Assembly: GCA_009782385.1 (NCBI GenBank)
Contig: WRJE01000011.1
Location: forward strand, 1-41,728
Source of the DNA: Oscillospiraceae bacterium
Lineage (GTDB): Bacteria; Bacillota; Clostridia; Oscillospirales; UBA929
Direction of reading: 5' to 3'
DNA length: 41,728 nucleotides
This document shows positions 8,878 to 17,243 of the stretch, piece by piece; within the stretch, counting starts at the first letter, position 1, and each line of letters starts with the position of its first letter. A program made the translations under genes and the position numbers. The notes below the pieces were generated by a model that saw nothing but the letters and a program-made list of their open reading frames with translations, searched no databases and was not told the origin of the DNA.

Positions 8878-10719
8878 ATGAAATCGTTCCTGTCCATGTT
8901 CAAGAGACTGTTCGTGCGCGAAAAGGCCGAAATTAACATCCTTGAAGAAGAAGCTATACGCACCCCCGGGAAGACAGTAATGCTTGCTCTGATTCGCAAT
9001 AAGCTAGCCATAATCGGCGCGATTATGTTTGTGAGCGTATTACTCTTTTCGTTTATCGGCTCACTGCTAACACCTTTTTGGGAGACTTACCTTGAGCCGA
9101 CCAACGCCGACCTGCGTCCCGCGCGGAATTTCCTCAGTTATCCGAAATCTCTCGCGGACAAGGAAATTAAAAAGATTGTGTCGGGCGTTTCGTTCAGCGT
9201 TGCCTTGACAAGTGACGGCAACCTCACCGTATGGGGTTCTGAGTGCAACCGTACCATGCGAAATGTCTCCGAAAAAATATTCGACATTCCGCGAGAGGTT
9301 CAGAACGCGAATATCGTTGATCTTGAGGCAGGTACACGGCATATTGTCTGCATTGACGACCGCGGAAATTTCTATGGCTGGGGCTACCACTCAAACGACC
9401 AGACTATTCTGCCCTTGGAGTTACAACTGAGCGGCGAAAAAATCGTCAAGTTGGCGGCAATGGCGCAGTGGACGGCTGTGCTTGGCACAAGCGGCAACCT
9501 CTATATTTGGGGAAGTACACAAGCCATGGACGTATTGACAGTCCCCGAGGATGCCATGGGAAGGATTGTTGATATAGCGGCGGGCGACAATAATATGGTT
9601 CTTATACTCGATGACCGCACTATCCGCGTCATCGGTCTTGTCGGCACGGAGTTCTATCAGCAAGTACCCGCCGCTTTAACAGACGGCTCAACGCGGGTTG
9701 CCGAAATAGCCGTTACCAACCGCAATGTGCTTGCGCGTGACGAGAGCGGCAAGCTCTACCTGTGGGGAAGCAGTGAAAACAGGCTCAATGTCATGCCGGA
9801 AACGCTAAGAAGCGAGAAAGCCGTTGATATTGACGCGGGTTATAAAAACTTCGTTGTCGCCGACTCAGACGGTGATGTGTTCGTCTGGGGCGCGAATGAG
9901 CTGGCACAGCTGAAAGTTCCTAAAAAGCTCGGAAACGACATAGCCAAAGTTTACGCGGATTATTTTCAGTTCTATGCGGTAAACAGCGCGGGCAAAATAG
10001 TGGGCGCGTGGGGCAATAAAGGCTACCTGTGGGGCAGCGACAAGTACGGACGCGACTTATTTACCCGCATCATCCACGGCGGACGTATTTCACTTACAGT
10101 CGGCGCGGTATCGGTGATAATTCAAATTATAATCGCAATACTTATCGGTCTTCCGAGCGGCTATTTCAGCGGTTGGGTTGACCATACGCTTATGCGCCTT
10201 GCCGATATTGTCGAGGCTATTCCTTTCCTGCCGATAGCGGTAACTCTGTCCTATGTTTTGGGGTATCGCTTGGGGCAGGAGGCAAAAATGTTCCTTATTA
10301 TGGGGATAATAGGCTTTTTAAGCTGGACGGGTCTCGCGCGGCTGATACGCGCCGTCATACTCTCGGAGCGCGAAAAGGATTTTATACTTGCGGCGAAGTC
10401 ACTCGGCATAAAACAGAGCGGTATCATGGTTCGCCACCTATTGCCCAATGTCTTCAATCTTGTTATCGTTAATGTCACCCTTGCATACGCAAGCTCGATT
10501 CTGCTCGAAGCGGGGCTTTCGTTCATCGGATTCGGCGTTCAAGAACCCACGCCATCATGGGGTAATATGCTGACGGGCGCACAGGCATCGTTCGTAATCC
10601 GGTATTGTTGGTGGCAGTGGATTATACCCGCGCTGTTTGTTGTAGCGGCCGCTCTGTCAATCAACATGATTGGCGACGCGCTGCGTGAAGCAATGGATCC
10701 GAAGGCAAGCGAAAGGTAG
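8878..10719 (+). CDS. OppC/DppC-family permease with an inserted RCC1-like beta-propeller
   Basis: 613 residues, about twice the usual 280-310. Residues 1-92 hold the cytoplasmic N-terminus and first membrane segment (about 42-65). Residues of about 93-380 are a run of roughly seven RCC1-type repeats of 40-45 residues, with signatures such as ALTSDGNLTVWG (109-120), CIDDRGNFYGWG, VLGTSGNLYIWG, ARDESGKLYLWG, VADSDGDVFVWG and VNSAGKIVGAWG. The normal permease resumes immediately with LWGSDKYGRDLFTRIIHGGR (384-403), the family's LGTDxxGRD motif. Five further membrane segments follow, with an EAA loop at EKDFILAAKSLGIKQSG (499-515). In known OppC topology this loop faces outside, so the propeller should sit near the binding lipoprotein (inference). 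The frame is continuous with no sign of an artefactual join. Confidence 0.92.
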   Translation: MKSFLSMFKRLFVREKAEINILEEEAIRTPGKTVMLALIRNKLAIIGAIMFVSVLLFSFIGSLLTPFWETYLEPTNADLRPARNFLSYPKSLADKEIKKIVSGVSFSVALTSDGNLTVWGSECNRTMRNVSEKIFDIPREVQNANIVDLEAGTRHIVCIDDRGNFYGWGYHSNDQTILPLELQLSGEKIVKLAAMAQWTAVLGTSGNLYIWGSTQAMDVLTVPEDAMGRIVDIAAGDNNMVLILDDRTIRVIGLVGTEFYQQVPAALTDGSTRVAEIAVTNRNVLARDESGKLYLWGSSENRLNVMPETLRSEKAVDIDAGYKNFVVADSDGDVFVWGANELAQLKVPKKLGNDIAKVYADYFQFYAVNSAGKIVGAWGNKGYLWGSDKYGRDLFTRIIHGGRISLTVGAVSVIIQIIIAILIGLPSGYFSGWVDHTLMRLADIVEAIPFLPIAVTLSYVLGYRLGQEAKMFLIMGIIGFLSWTGLARLIRAVILSEREKDFILAAKSLGIKQSGIMVRHLLPNVFNLVIVNVTLAYASSILLEAGLSFIGFGVQEPTPSWGNMLTGAQASFVIRYCWWQWIIPALFVVAAALSINMIGDALREAMDPKASER

Positions 10720-10730
10720 GCGGTGTTGAT

Positions 10731-11723
10731 ATGAGAATGTTGGAAATTTTGAATTTGCACACCTACTTTGAGACAAAGCGGGGGCTTATACGCGCCGTTG
10801 ACGGCGTGTCGTTGGGCATAGAAGAGGGTAAAACCCTCGGCGTTATGGGCGAATCCGGCAGCGGAAAGAGCCAGACGGCTCTTTCCGTACTAAAGTTGTT
10901 TGAGAAAAACCAGAAGATACATTCCGGCGAAGTTTACTTTGAAGGCGATAAAATCAGCGATTACAGCGATCAGAAGATGTATGAAATACGCGGAAATAAA
11001 ATTTCCATGATATTCCAAGAACCCATGACATCCTTAAATCCCGTTTTCAAAATCGGAAAGCAAATCGGCGAGGTACTGATTCTCCACCAAGGGCTGTCAC
11101 GAAAAGAGGCGCATAACCGCGCCGTTGCGATGCTTGAATCGGTAAAAATCCCCAACGCCGAGAGTATCGTAAATCAGTATCCGCATCAGCTCTCCGGCGG
11201 TATGCGTCAGCGCGTTATGATTGCGATGGCTCTTGCCTGCAACCCCAAACTTCTTATCGCCGATGAACCCACGACCGCGTTGGATGTCACCATACAGGCG
11301 CAGATTCTGCGCCTGATGAACGATTTGAAGCATGAGCTCAACACGGCGATTATGTTTATCACCCACGACCTCGGCGTAATTAACCAGATGGCTGACGATG
11401 TGGCGGTTATGTACTGCGGACAGGTCGTTGAGACCGCTCCCGTAGACTATATATTCAAGAATCGCACTAATTTTTCACATCCTTATACCGAAGCGTTGCT
11501 TGAATCTATACCGCTTCTTTCCGGAAACAAAGCCGACCGCCTCGAGGCGATACCCGGCGCGGTTCCGCACCCGCTGGACATTCCCAAGGGATGCCGCTTT
11601 TCGCCGCGCTGTAAGTACCGCACGGACAAATGCGATGATATTATGCCCGAGCTGACCGCCGTTGAAGAAGCGCAAAGCGTGCGGTGTTACTATCCGAGGA
11701 AAGGGGTGCGTTCTAATGGCTGA
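10731..11723 (+). CDS. oligopeptide ABC transporter ATPase, OppD/DppD family
   Basis: 330 residues, normal for OppD. Walker A GESGSGKS near 40-47, Q-loop in [12 protein letters not shown], signature LSGGMRQR, Walker [14 protein letters not shown]-loop in ITHDLG, and the oligopeptide/dipeptide C-terminal domain with [15 protein letters not shown] and a later C in SVRCYYP. It powers the transporter as a heterodimer with the ATPase at 11716. The start lies 12 nt after the permease stop; ATG 10731 and the in-frame ATG two codons later are both possible. It overlaps the next gene by 8 nt, indicating translational coupling. Confidence 0.95.
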   Translation: MRMLEILNLHTYFETKRGLIRAVDGVSLGIEEGKTLGVMGESGSGKSQTALSVLKLFEKNQKIHSGEVYFEGDKISDYSDQKMYEIRGNKISMIFQEPMTSLNPVFKIGKQIGEVLILHQGLSRKEAHNRAVAMLESVKIPNAESIVNQYPHQLSGGMRQRVMIAMALACNPKLLIADEPTTALDVTIQAQILRLMNDLKHELNTAIMFITHDLGVINQMADDVAVMYCGQVVETAPVDYIFKNRTNFSHPYTEALLESIPLLSGNKADRLEAIPGAVPHPLDIPKGCRFSPRCKYRTDKCDDIMPELTAVEEAQSVRCYYPRKGVRSNG

Positions 11724-13278
11724 GGAGAAAAGAGTGCTGATTCAAGCGGAAAACGTAAAAATGCACTTCCCGCTCAAAAAAGCGAACCTGTTCGCGAAAG
11801 AGCGTCCCTATGTAAAGGCTGTTGACGGCGTAACCATTGATATATACGAGGGCGAGACGCTCGGTCTTGTCGGTGAGAGCGGTTGCGGCAAAACCACCCT
11901 TGGGCGCGTTATTTTACAGCTTTATGAACAGACTGAGGGTTCAATACGCTACAGCGGCGTGACGCTCAACGACTATATGCCGGACTATGCTTTAGACGAT
12001 GCCGCGAAAGTCTCTCAGGTTAAGGGAACAGCGGAAGAAATCGCGAAAAATTTCCCCAAACAGGTAAAAATCGCGGGTGGGCTTCTGCTGGCGGACGACC
12101 TTAACGCGGTAACACGCGCGTTGGTGTCGAATCTTGCCGTCATCCGCGTGGTGAATGTTTTGCAGACGGAGATACATCTGCTGAATCTAAAGCGCACAGC
12201 ATATCTGGAAAGTGAAAAGATATTGGCGGATACTATGCAAAACGCGAGAGAGAGCGTACCCTCCGGCAAGCCACCCAAGCAATGGAGTTGGGGTCTTAGG
12301 GTTGATACGGAGCGCGGCACTCTGGTAACAGGTACAAACAAAGGTTTATCCGCATCGGACAAAAAGCGACTGACTAAAATCGAGCAGGAGATAGAGCGGC
12401 TCAGTGTCAATTTGGACAAAGCGGAGAAGAAGCGCGATGTACTTGACGCGAAGCTGAACGAGCTGCGCGTCCCATGCGAGAATAAACCCGGCTATCAAAC
12501 GCTTGAAGACCTGCGCGATGTCTCTGTCGATTTGGCTCGTATGAAAAAGGACGAGATTCGCCGTCTTCGCCGCGACTTGCAGATTATTTTCCAAGACCCG
12601 TATTCATCACTCAACGCCCGCTTTACCGTGGGTCAGCTAATCAGCGAGGCGGTTGTCGCGCACAAAATGTTCGCGCGCGGTACGGAACAACTGGAAAATC
12701 ACGTTATCAAGTTCATGGATAAATGCGGCTTACAGCATTACTTTCTGCACAGATACCCGCACCAGTTCTCCGGCGGTCAGCGTCAGCGCATAGGGATTGC
12801 CCGCGCTCTCGCGTTACAGCCAAAATTTGTCGTCTGCGATGAAGCTGTCAGCGCGTTGGATGTGTCTATTCAATCGCAGATTATTAACCTGCTGATGGAC
12901 TTAAAAGAGAGTTCTAAACTGACATACCTGTTCATATCACACGATTTGAGTACGGTTAAGTTTATAAGCGACCGCGTGGGCGTAATGTACCTCGGCAATA
13001 TTATTGAACTCTGCGAATCTGACGAACTGTTCGCCCACCCGCTCCACCCGTATACGAACGTCTTGCTCCAAGCCATTCCGACCACCGAAGAGGAGTCGAA
13101 GAAAGAGCTTCAAGTCATAGAGGGCGATATACCAAGCCCCGTCAACCCGCCGCCCGGCTGCAAATTCCACACGCGCTGTCAATATGCCGCCGAACGGTGT
13201 AAAACCGATGTTCCCGAATGGCGTGAGCTTCGCCCCAATCATTGGGTGGCGTGCCATTTCCCCGTCTCCGAATCATAG
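11716..13278 (+). CDS. oligopeptide ABC transporter ATPase, OppF/DppF family, with about 195-residue insert
   Basis: 520 residues against about 320 for typical OppF. The ABC fold is intact: Walker A GESGCGKT (53-60), Q-loop in QIIFQDPYSSLN with Q293, signature FSGGQRQR (351-358), Walker B FVVCDEAVSALD (371-382), H-loop SHD with H409, and C-terminal cysteines 482, 488, 495 and 513. Residues of about 85-280, between the strand GSIRYSGVTL and RRLRRDLQIIFQ, are extra. They hold a helical stretch (about 90-180), a tryptophan-containing strand region (QWSWGLRV) and a likely coiled coil (about 217-251, rich in K, E and L in heptads). I do not recognise this insert. The ATG at 11716 is chosen for AGGAAAGGGG upstream; an in-frame ATG at 11662 lies inside oppD. 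Confidence 0.92.
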   Translation: MAEEKRVLIQAENVKMHFPLKKANLFAKERPYVKAVDGVTIDIYEGETLGLVGESGCGKTTLGRVILQLYEQTEGSIRYSGVTLNDYMPDYALDDAAKVSQVKGTAEEIAKNFPKQVKIAGGLLLADDLNAVTRALVSNLAVIRVVNVLQTEIHLLNLKRTAYLESEKILADTMQNARESVPSGKPPKQWSWGLRVDTERGTLVTGTNKGLSASDKKRLTKIEQEIERLSVNLDKAEKKRDVLDAKLNELRVPCENKPGYQTLEDLRDVSVDLARMKKDEIRRLRRDLQIIFQDPYSSLNARFTVGQLISEAVVAHKMFARGTEQLENHVIKFMDKCGLQHYFLHRYPHQFSGGQRQRIGIARALALQPKFVVCDEAVSALDVSIQSQIINLLMDLKESSKLTYLFISHDLSTVKFISDRVGVMYLGNIIELCESDELFAHPLHPYTNVLLQAIPTTEEESKKELQVIEGDIPSPVNPPPGCKFHTRCQYAAERCKTDVPEWRELRPNHWVACHFPVSES

Positions 13279-13291
13279 AAGGTGAGTTTTA

Positions 13292-13492
13292 ATGAGGTTT
13301 TATAATCGCATGATAAAAACTCTCGGAAAACCGAAAACTAAAGAGGAACTGGACGAACACTATAAGGGCATGGACTTGGAAAAGGGCGATTTTGCCGCCA
13401 TGCTGATTGCGGCAATCATCACGTTCCTGCCTGTGGCAATAATCGCGATGGTCGTCATCTACGGGCTGATATGGCTGCTCGCGGTACTTTGA
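13292..13492 (+). CDS. small single-span membrane protein
   Basis: 66 residues, not recognised as any family. A basic N-terminus (MRFYNRMIKTLGKPKTK), an acidic linker (EELDEHYKGMDLEKGDF), then one hydrophobic segment (about residues 35-64) ending the protein. AAGGTGAG precedes the ATG, and the gene lies 13 nt after the ATPase gene in the same direction, so it is very probably the last gene of the transporter operon. An N-in, C-out topology follows from the positive-inside rule. It could be an accessory subunit of the unusual transporter, but nothing in the sequence proves this. Confidence 0.75.
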   Translation: MRFYNRMIKTLGKPKTKEELDEHYKGMDLEKGDFAAMLIAAIITFLPVAIIAMVVIYGLIWLLAVL

Positions 13493-13504
13493 ATATACCA
13501 TTTC

Positions 13505-13530
13505 TGTAGGGGCGGTCATTGGCCGCCCGT
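13505..13530 (+). repeat. palindromic interspersed repeat, copy 2
   Basis: Head TGTAGGG, then arms GGGCGGTCA (13510-13518) and TGGCCGCCC (13520-13528) around one central T, with one G-T wobble. It separates the transporter operon from ilvB and ends 26 nt before the ilvB ATG. Confidence 0.8.
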
Positions 13531-13556
13531 ATAATAAAAAACGGAGATATAAGACA

Positions 13557-15227
13557 ATGCGGCTGACAGGCGCGCAGATTTTAATTAGAACCCTTATTGA
13601 GCAGGGCGTTGATACCGTGTTCGGCTATCCGGGCGGCACGGTTATCAATATTTTTGACGCGCTCGGAGAGAGCGAAATAAAGCTCATCATGCCCTCTCAT
13701 GAGCAGGGGGGAGCGCACGCCGCAGACGGTTACGCGCGTGTAAGCGGCAAACCGGGCGTTGTGATTGCGACATCCGGACCCGGCGCGACTAACCTCGTCA
13801 CAGGCATCGCAAACGCCTATATGGACTCCGTGCCGCTCGTTGCCATCACAGGTAACGTTGTACGCCGCCTAATGGGGCGCGACTCGTTTCAAGAGGTAGA
13901 CATCTGCGGCGTAACCATGCCTGTTACAAAGCACAACTTCCTCGTTCAGAATATTTCGGAGCTTGCCGCAACGGTAAAGGAAGCGTTTACAATCGCCGTG
14001 TCGGGTCGTCCGGGACCCGTACTGGTGGATATTCCCAAGGATATAACGGCGGAGCTTTTCGATTATGTCCCCGCCGGACGGTATAAAGTCCGCGAAACTC
14101 CCATGTCCGCGCAGAGTAAGCTCTACCTTGCCGCCGACATGATTTCCAAAAGCAAACGCCCGCTGATTTACGGCGGCGGCGGCATTGTCAGCGGCAATGC
14201 CTGCGAACAGCTCACGGCTTTTGCCGAGAGGGGCAATATCCCCGTTGCCGCAAGCCTTATGGGACTGACCGCTCTGCCGTCCGCTCACCCGCTGATGTTG
14301 GGCATGATTGGTATGCACGGTACGCCCGTGTCTAATTTTGCCGGAAAAAACTGCGACCTGCTGATTAGCGTTGCCGCGCGTTTTTCCGACCGTGTCGCGG
14401 GTGACCGCAAGCGTTTCGCGCCTAACGCGCGGCTGATACACATTGACATTGACCCGGCGGAATTTGACAAAAACGTGGTCTGCGACTTACACATACGCGG
14501 CGGCGCGTCAGAAGCACTTGATGAACTTACCAAGCTAATACCCGAAAACAAGGATACGGGATGGATAAATGAAATTGAGCTTTTCAGGCGTGAGAACCCC
14601 ATGCCCGAGGCTGTCGGCGGCGAGAAAGTGAACCCCCGTGAGCTTCTGCGCCTGCTCAGAGCATTGACTGACGATGACGCGATACTCGTAACGGACGTGG
14701 GACAGCACCAGATGTGGGCGGCGCAGTATTTCCCATTCACACAACCGCGCACGTTTATAACGAGCGGCGGTTTGGGAGCGATGGGATTCGGAATGGGCGC
14801 GGCAATCGGCGCAAAGGCGGCGAACCCCGATAAGCAGGTAATCCTTCTGACGGGTGACGGCAGTTTCCACATGAATCTAACGGAGCTTGCGACCTCTGTC
14901 ACGAGCAATCTCCCGATAACGGTAATTATCCTAAACAACGGCGTTCTGGGCATGGTGCGCCAGTGGCAGCACCTGTTCTTCGGTTCGCGGTATGTATCTA
15001 CAACAACGGGCAGAAAAACCGACTTTGTTAAGCTCGCCGAGGCGTTCGGCGCGGCGGGTTTTGCCGCAAATACCGCACAGGAAGCGGCGGAAGCGTTAAA
15101 AATCGCGCTCTCCTCAAATCGGACAAGTGTTATCGACTGCTCCGCCGACCCCGATGAAATGGTGTTCCCCATGATACCGTCAGGCAAATCGGGAGACGAT
15201 ATAATATACGGCGCGGAGGTGGATTGA
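13557..15227 (+). CDS. ilvB: acetolactate synthase, catalytic (large) subunit
   Basis: Thiamine-diphosphate enzyme that condenses two pyruvates, or pyruvate and 2-oxobutyrate, in the first common step of valine/leucine and isoleucine synthesis. 556 residues, usual length. The catalytic glutamate is E49 in PSHEQGGAHAADGYARV; the ThDP/Mg motif GDGSFHMNLTEL lies near 430-442 and continues to ILNNGVLGMVRQWQ. It is the first gene of ilvB-ilvN-leuA-cimA. ACGGAGAT precedes the ATG. I saw no T-box leader or leucine-rich attenuator peptide in the 64 nt upstream; that space is largely the palindromic repeat. Confidence 0.97.
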   Translation: MRLTGAQILIRTLIEQGVDTVFGYPGGTVINIFDALGESEIKLIMPSHEQGGAHAADGYARVSGKPGVVIATSGPGATNLVTGIANAYMDSVPLVAITGNVVRRLMGRDSFQEVDICGVTMPVTKHNFLVQNISELAATVKEAFTIAVSGRPGPVLVDIPKDITAELFDYVPAGRYKVRETPMSAQSKLYLAADMISKSKRPLIYGGGGIVSGNACEQLTAFAERGNIPVAASLMGLTALPSAHPLMLGMIGMHGTPVSNFAGKNCDLLISVAARFSDRVAGDRKRFAPNARLIHIDIDPAEFDKNVVCDLHIRGGASEALDELTKLIPENKDTGWINEIELFRRENPMPEAVGGEKVNPRELLRLLRALTDDDAILVTDVGQHQMWAAQYFPFTQPRTFITSGGLGAMGFGMGAAIGAKAANPDKQVILLTGDGSFHMNLTELATSVTSNLPITVIILNNGVLGMVRQWQHLFFGSRYVSTTTGRKTDFVKLAEAFGAAGFAANTAQEAAEALKIALSSNRTSVIDCSADPDEMVFPMIPSGKSGDDIIYGAEVD

Positions 15228-15228
15228 A

Positions 15229-15714
15229 TTGACGAACTGGCTCATGTCACTGATTGTAAACAACCATTTCGGCGTACTGACGCGCGTCACGGGACTGTTC
15301 AGCCGCCGGGGTTACAATATCGCGTCATTATCGGTCGGAGAGACAAACCTCAGCGGAATGTCCCGCGTGACGATAGAGACGCAGGCGGGCGGCGCGGAAA
15401 TACACCAGATAATCAAACAACTTGAAAAACTGGAAGACGTAAAATCTGTCGCGCTCCTGCCGCGCACGGAGACAATAGCCCGCGAACTGCTGATAATAAA
15501 GCTGATAGTTACGGCGGCGCGGCGTGACGCTCTCACCGACGCGCTGTCGGTCTATGACGTGAAAATCCCGTATGAGGAAGAGGGGCGGCTTATTTTGGAA
15601 TTTACAGGCAACCCGGCGGAGTGCGAAGCTCTTTTGAAACTCATGGACGGCTACACGGTTCTGGAGCTGTGCCGCACGGGCATAACCGCCATGTCGGCGG
15701 TAAATTTGAAGTAA
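15229..15714 (+). CDS. ilvN: acetolactate synthase, regulatory (small) subunit
   Basis: 161 residues, normal for IlvN/IlvH. An N-terminal ACT domain (LMSLIVNNHFGVLTRVTGLFSRRGYNIASLSVG) is followed by the C-terminal domain of the family (RELLIIKLIV onward). It binds the catalytic subunit and confers branched-chain amino-acid feedback. The start codon is TTG, one nucleotide after the ilvB stop, with GGAGGTG (15215-15221) at good spacing; no nearby ATG fits the frame. Confidence 0.95.
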   Translation: MTNWLMSLIVNNHFGVLTRVTGLFSRRGYNIASLSVGETNLSGMSRVTIETQAGGAEIHQIIKQLEKLEDVKSVALLPRTETIARELLIIKLIVTAARRDALTDALSVYDVKIPYEEEGRLILEFTGNPAECEALLKLMDGYTVLELCRTGITAMSAVNLK

Positions 15715-15725
15715 GGAGGGTTTGA

Positions 15726-17243
15726 ATGAGAACCATCCGTATTTTCGACACCACCCTGCGCGATGGCGAGCAATCCCCCGGCTGCAGTATGAACTTGCAG
15801 GAAAAACTCGAGATGACATCCCGTCTCGAAGCCCTGCGCGTTGATGTAATCGAGGCGGGCTTTGCGGCATCGTCACCCGATGACTTCAAAGCGGTTAAGA
15901 CTATTGCCGAAACTGTCAAAACCTGTTATGTGGCAAGCCTTACGCGCTCAATCGAAGCAGACATAGAGCATACTTGGGACGCGCTGAAAAACGCTCAAAG
16001 TCCGCTGATTCACGTCTTTCTCGCCACATCGCCCATCCATATGGAATATAAATTGAAAATGCCGCCCGAAAAAGTCTTGGAGCGGGCGGCGGAGTCCGTG
16101 CGTTTCGCGAAAAAATTCTGCCCTGAGGTGGAGTTCTCAGCCGAGGACGCGACCAGAAGCGATTGGGACTTTCTGGCAAAGATTTTCTCGTCTGTAATTG
16201 AGGCGGGCGCAACGGTCATAAACGTACCCGACACCGTTGGCTATACGACCCCGCAGGAGATGACGGAGCTTATCAATTACCTCAACGCGAATGTCAACGG
16301 TATAGAAAAAATTATTCTGTCCGTCCACTGCCACAACGACTTGGGTATGGCGGCTGCCAACACGCTCGCGGCGGTTAAGGCAGGCGCGTCACAGGCGGAG
16401 TGTACCGTTAACGGCATCGGTGAACGCGCCGGAAACGCCGCGTTGGAAGAAATCGCGCTCGCGCTCCGCACAAAACGCGATTATTTCGGCGCGGAAACCA
16501 ATATTGACACGCGCAGGATTTACCGCGCCAGCCGCGTGCTGTCGCACATCATAGGCATGACCCCGTCCGCCAACAAGCCGATTGTGGGCGCGAATGCTTT
16601 CGCGCACGAAGCCGGCATACATCAGCACGGCGTGCTGGCAAACCGCAATACCTATGAAATTATGCGCCCGGAAGACATCGGTATCCCGTCCGGCAAGATG
16701 GTTTTGGGCAAGCATTCCGGCAAACACGCCTTTGAGGACAGGCTCGTATCTCTGGGCTTTGACCTAGGTAAAGATGAACTGAAAAAAGCGTTCGGGCAGT
16801 TCAAAACGCTTGCCGACCGAAAAAAAGACGTGAGCGATGATGATATTATCGCCCTCATCAGCGATAAATCACTGGAGATAGACAGCGGTTACCGCTGTGT
16901 GCGTTTTGTCGTCAACAGCGGCAGTACAATACCCGCGATGGCAGCAATCCGGCTCGAGAAAGACGGCGTTGAGACAGAGGATTCAAGTACGGGAGACGGC
17001 CCGATTAACGCCGTGTTTAACGCAATCGACCGCATTACGGACAAGCACTACACGTTACTTGACTACTCTATCCGCGCCGTAACCGAGGGCGAGGACGCTC
17101 TGGGCGAGGCAACGGTCAAACTGGGGCGCGGGAACGAAATCGTCACCGGGCGCGGACTGTCCACGGACATCATCGAAGCGAGCATAAAGGCGTATTTGAG
17201 CGGTATAAACAAACTGGCGTTGAAAAACGGTGATAAAAAATGA
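15726..17243 (+). CDS. leuA: 2-isopropylmalate synthase
   Basis: Condenses acetyl-CoA with 2-oxoisovalerate, committing carbon to leucine. 505 residues. HMG-CoA-lyase-like barrel starting [15 protein letters not shown] (catalytic R and D), the metal-binding HCHND in [16 protein letters not shown], the second signature around [14 protein letters not shown], and a C-terminal LeuA regulatory domain (about 380-500) that normally senses leucine. AAGGAGGG lies 8 nt before the ATG. The stop overlaps the cimA start (ATGA), so the two are translationally coupled. leuB, leuC and leuD are not in this window. Confidence 0.95.
   Translation: MRTIRIFDTTLRDGEQSPGCSMNLQEKLEMTSRLEALRVDVIEAGFAASSPDDFKAVKTIAETVKTCYVASLTRSIEADIEHTWDALKNAQSPLIHVFLATSPIHMEYKLKMPPEKVLERAAESVRFAKKFCPEVEFSAEDATRSDWDFLAKIFSSVIEAGATVINVPDTVGYTTPQEMTELINYLNANVNGIEKIILSVHCHNDLGMAAANTLAAVKAGASQAECTVNGIGERAGNAALEEIALALRTKRDYFGAETNIDTRRIYRASRVLSHIIGMTPSANKPIVGANAFAHEAGIHQHGVLANRNTYEIMRPEDIGIPSGKMVLGKHSGKHAFEDRLVSLGFDLGKDELKKAFGQFKTLADRKKDVSDDDIIALISDKSLEIDSGYRCVRFVVNSGSTIPAMAAIRLEKDGVETEDSSTGDGPINAVFNAIDRITDKHYTLLDYSIRAVTEGEDALGEATVKLGRGNEIVTGRGLSTDIIEASIKAYLSGINKLALKNGDKK

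Noticed and set aside
13493-13556. T-box or leucine attenuator before ilvB
   Set aside because: The space is only 64 nt, mostly the palindromic repeat; no T-box sequence, no branched-chain-rich leader peptide and no terminator/antiterminator pair.
14285-15187. 300-codon open frame on the minus strand within ilvB
   Set aside because: Antisense shadow of a clear ilvB gene; composition is Ser/Arg/Pro-rich without domain features and it has no sensible ribosome binding site.
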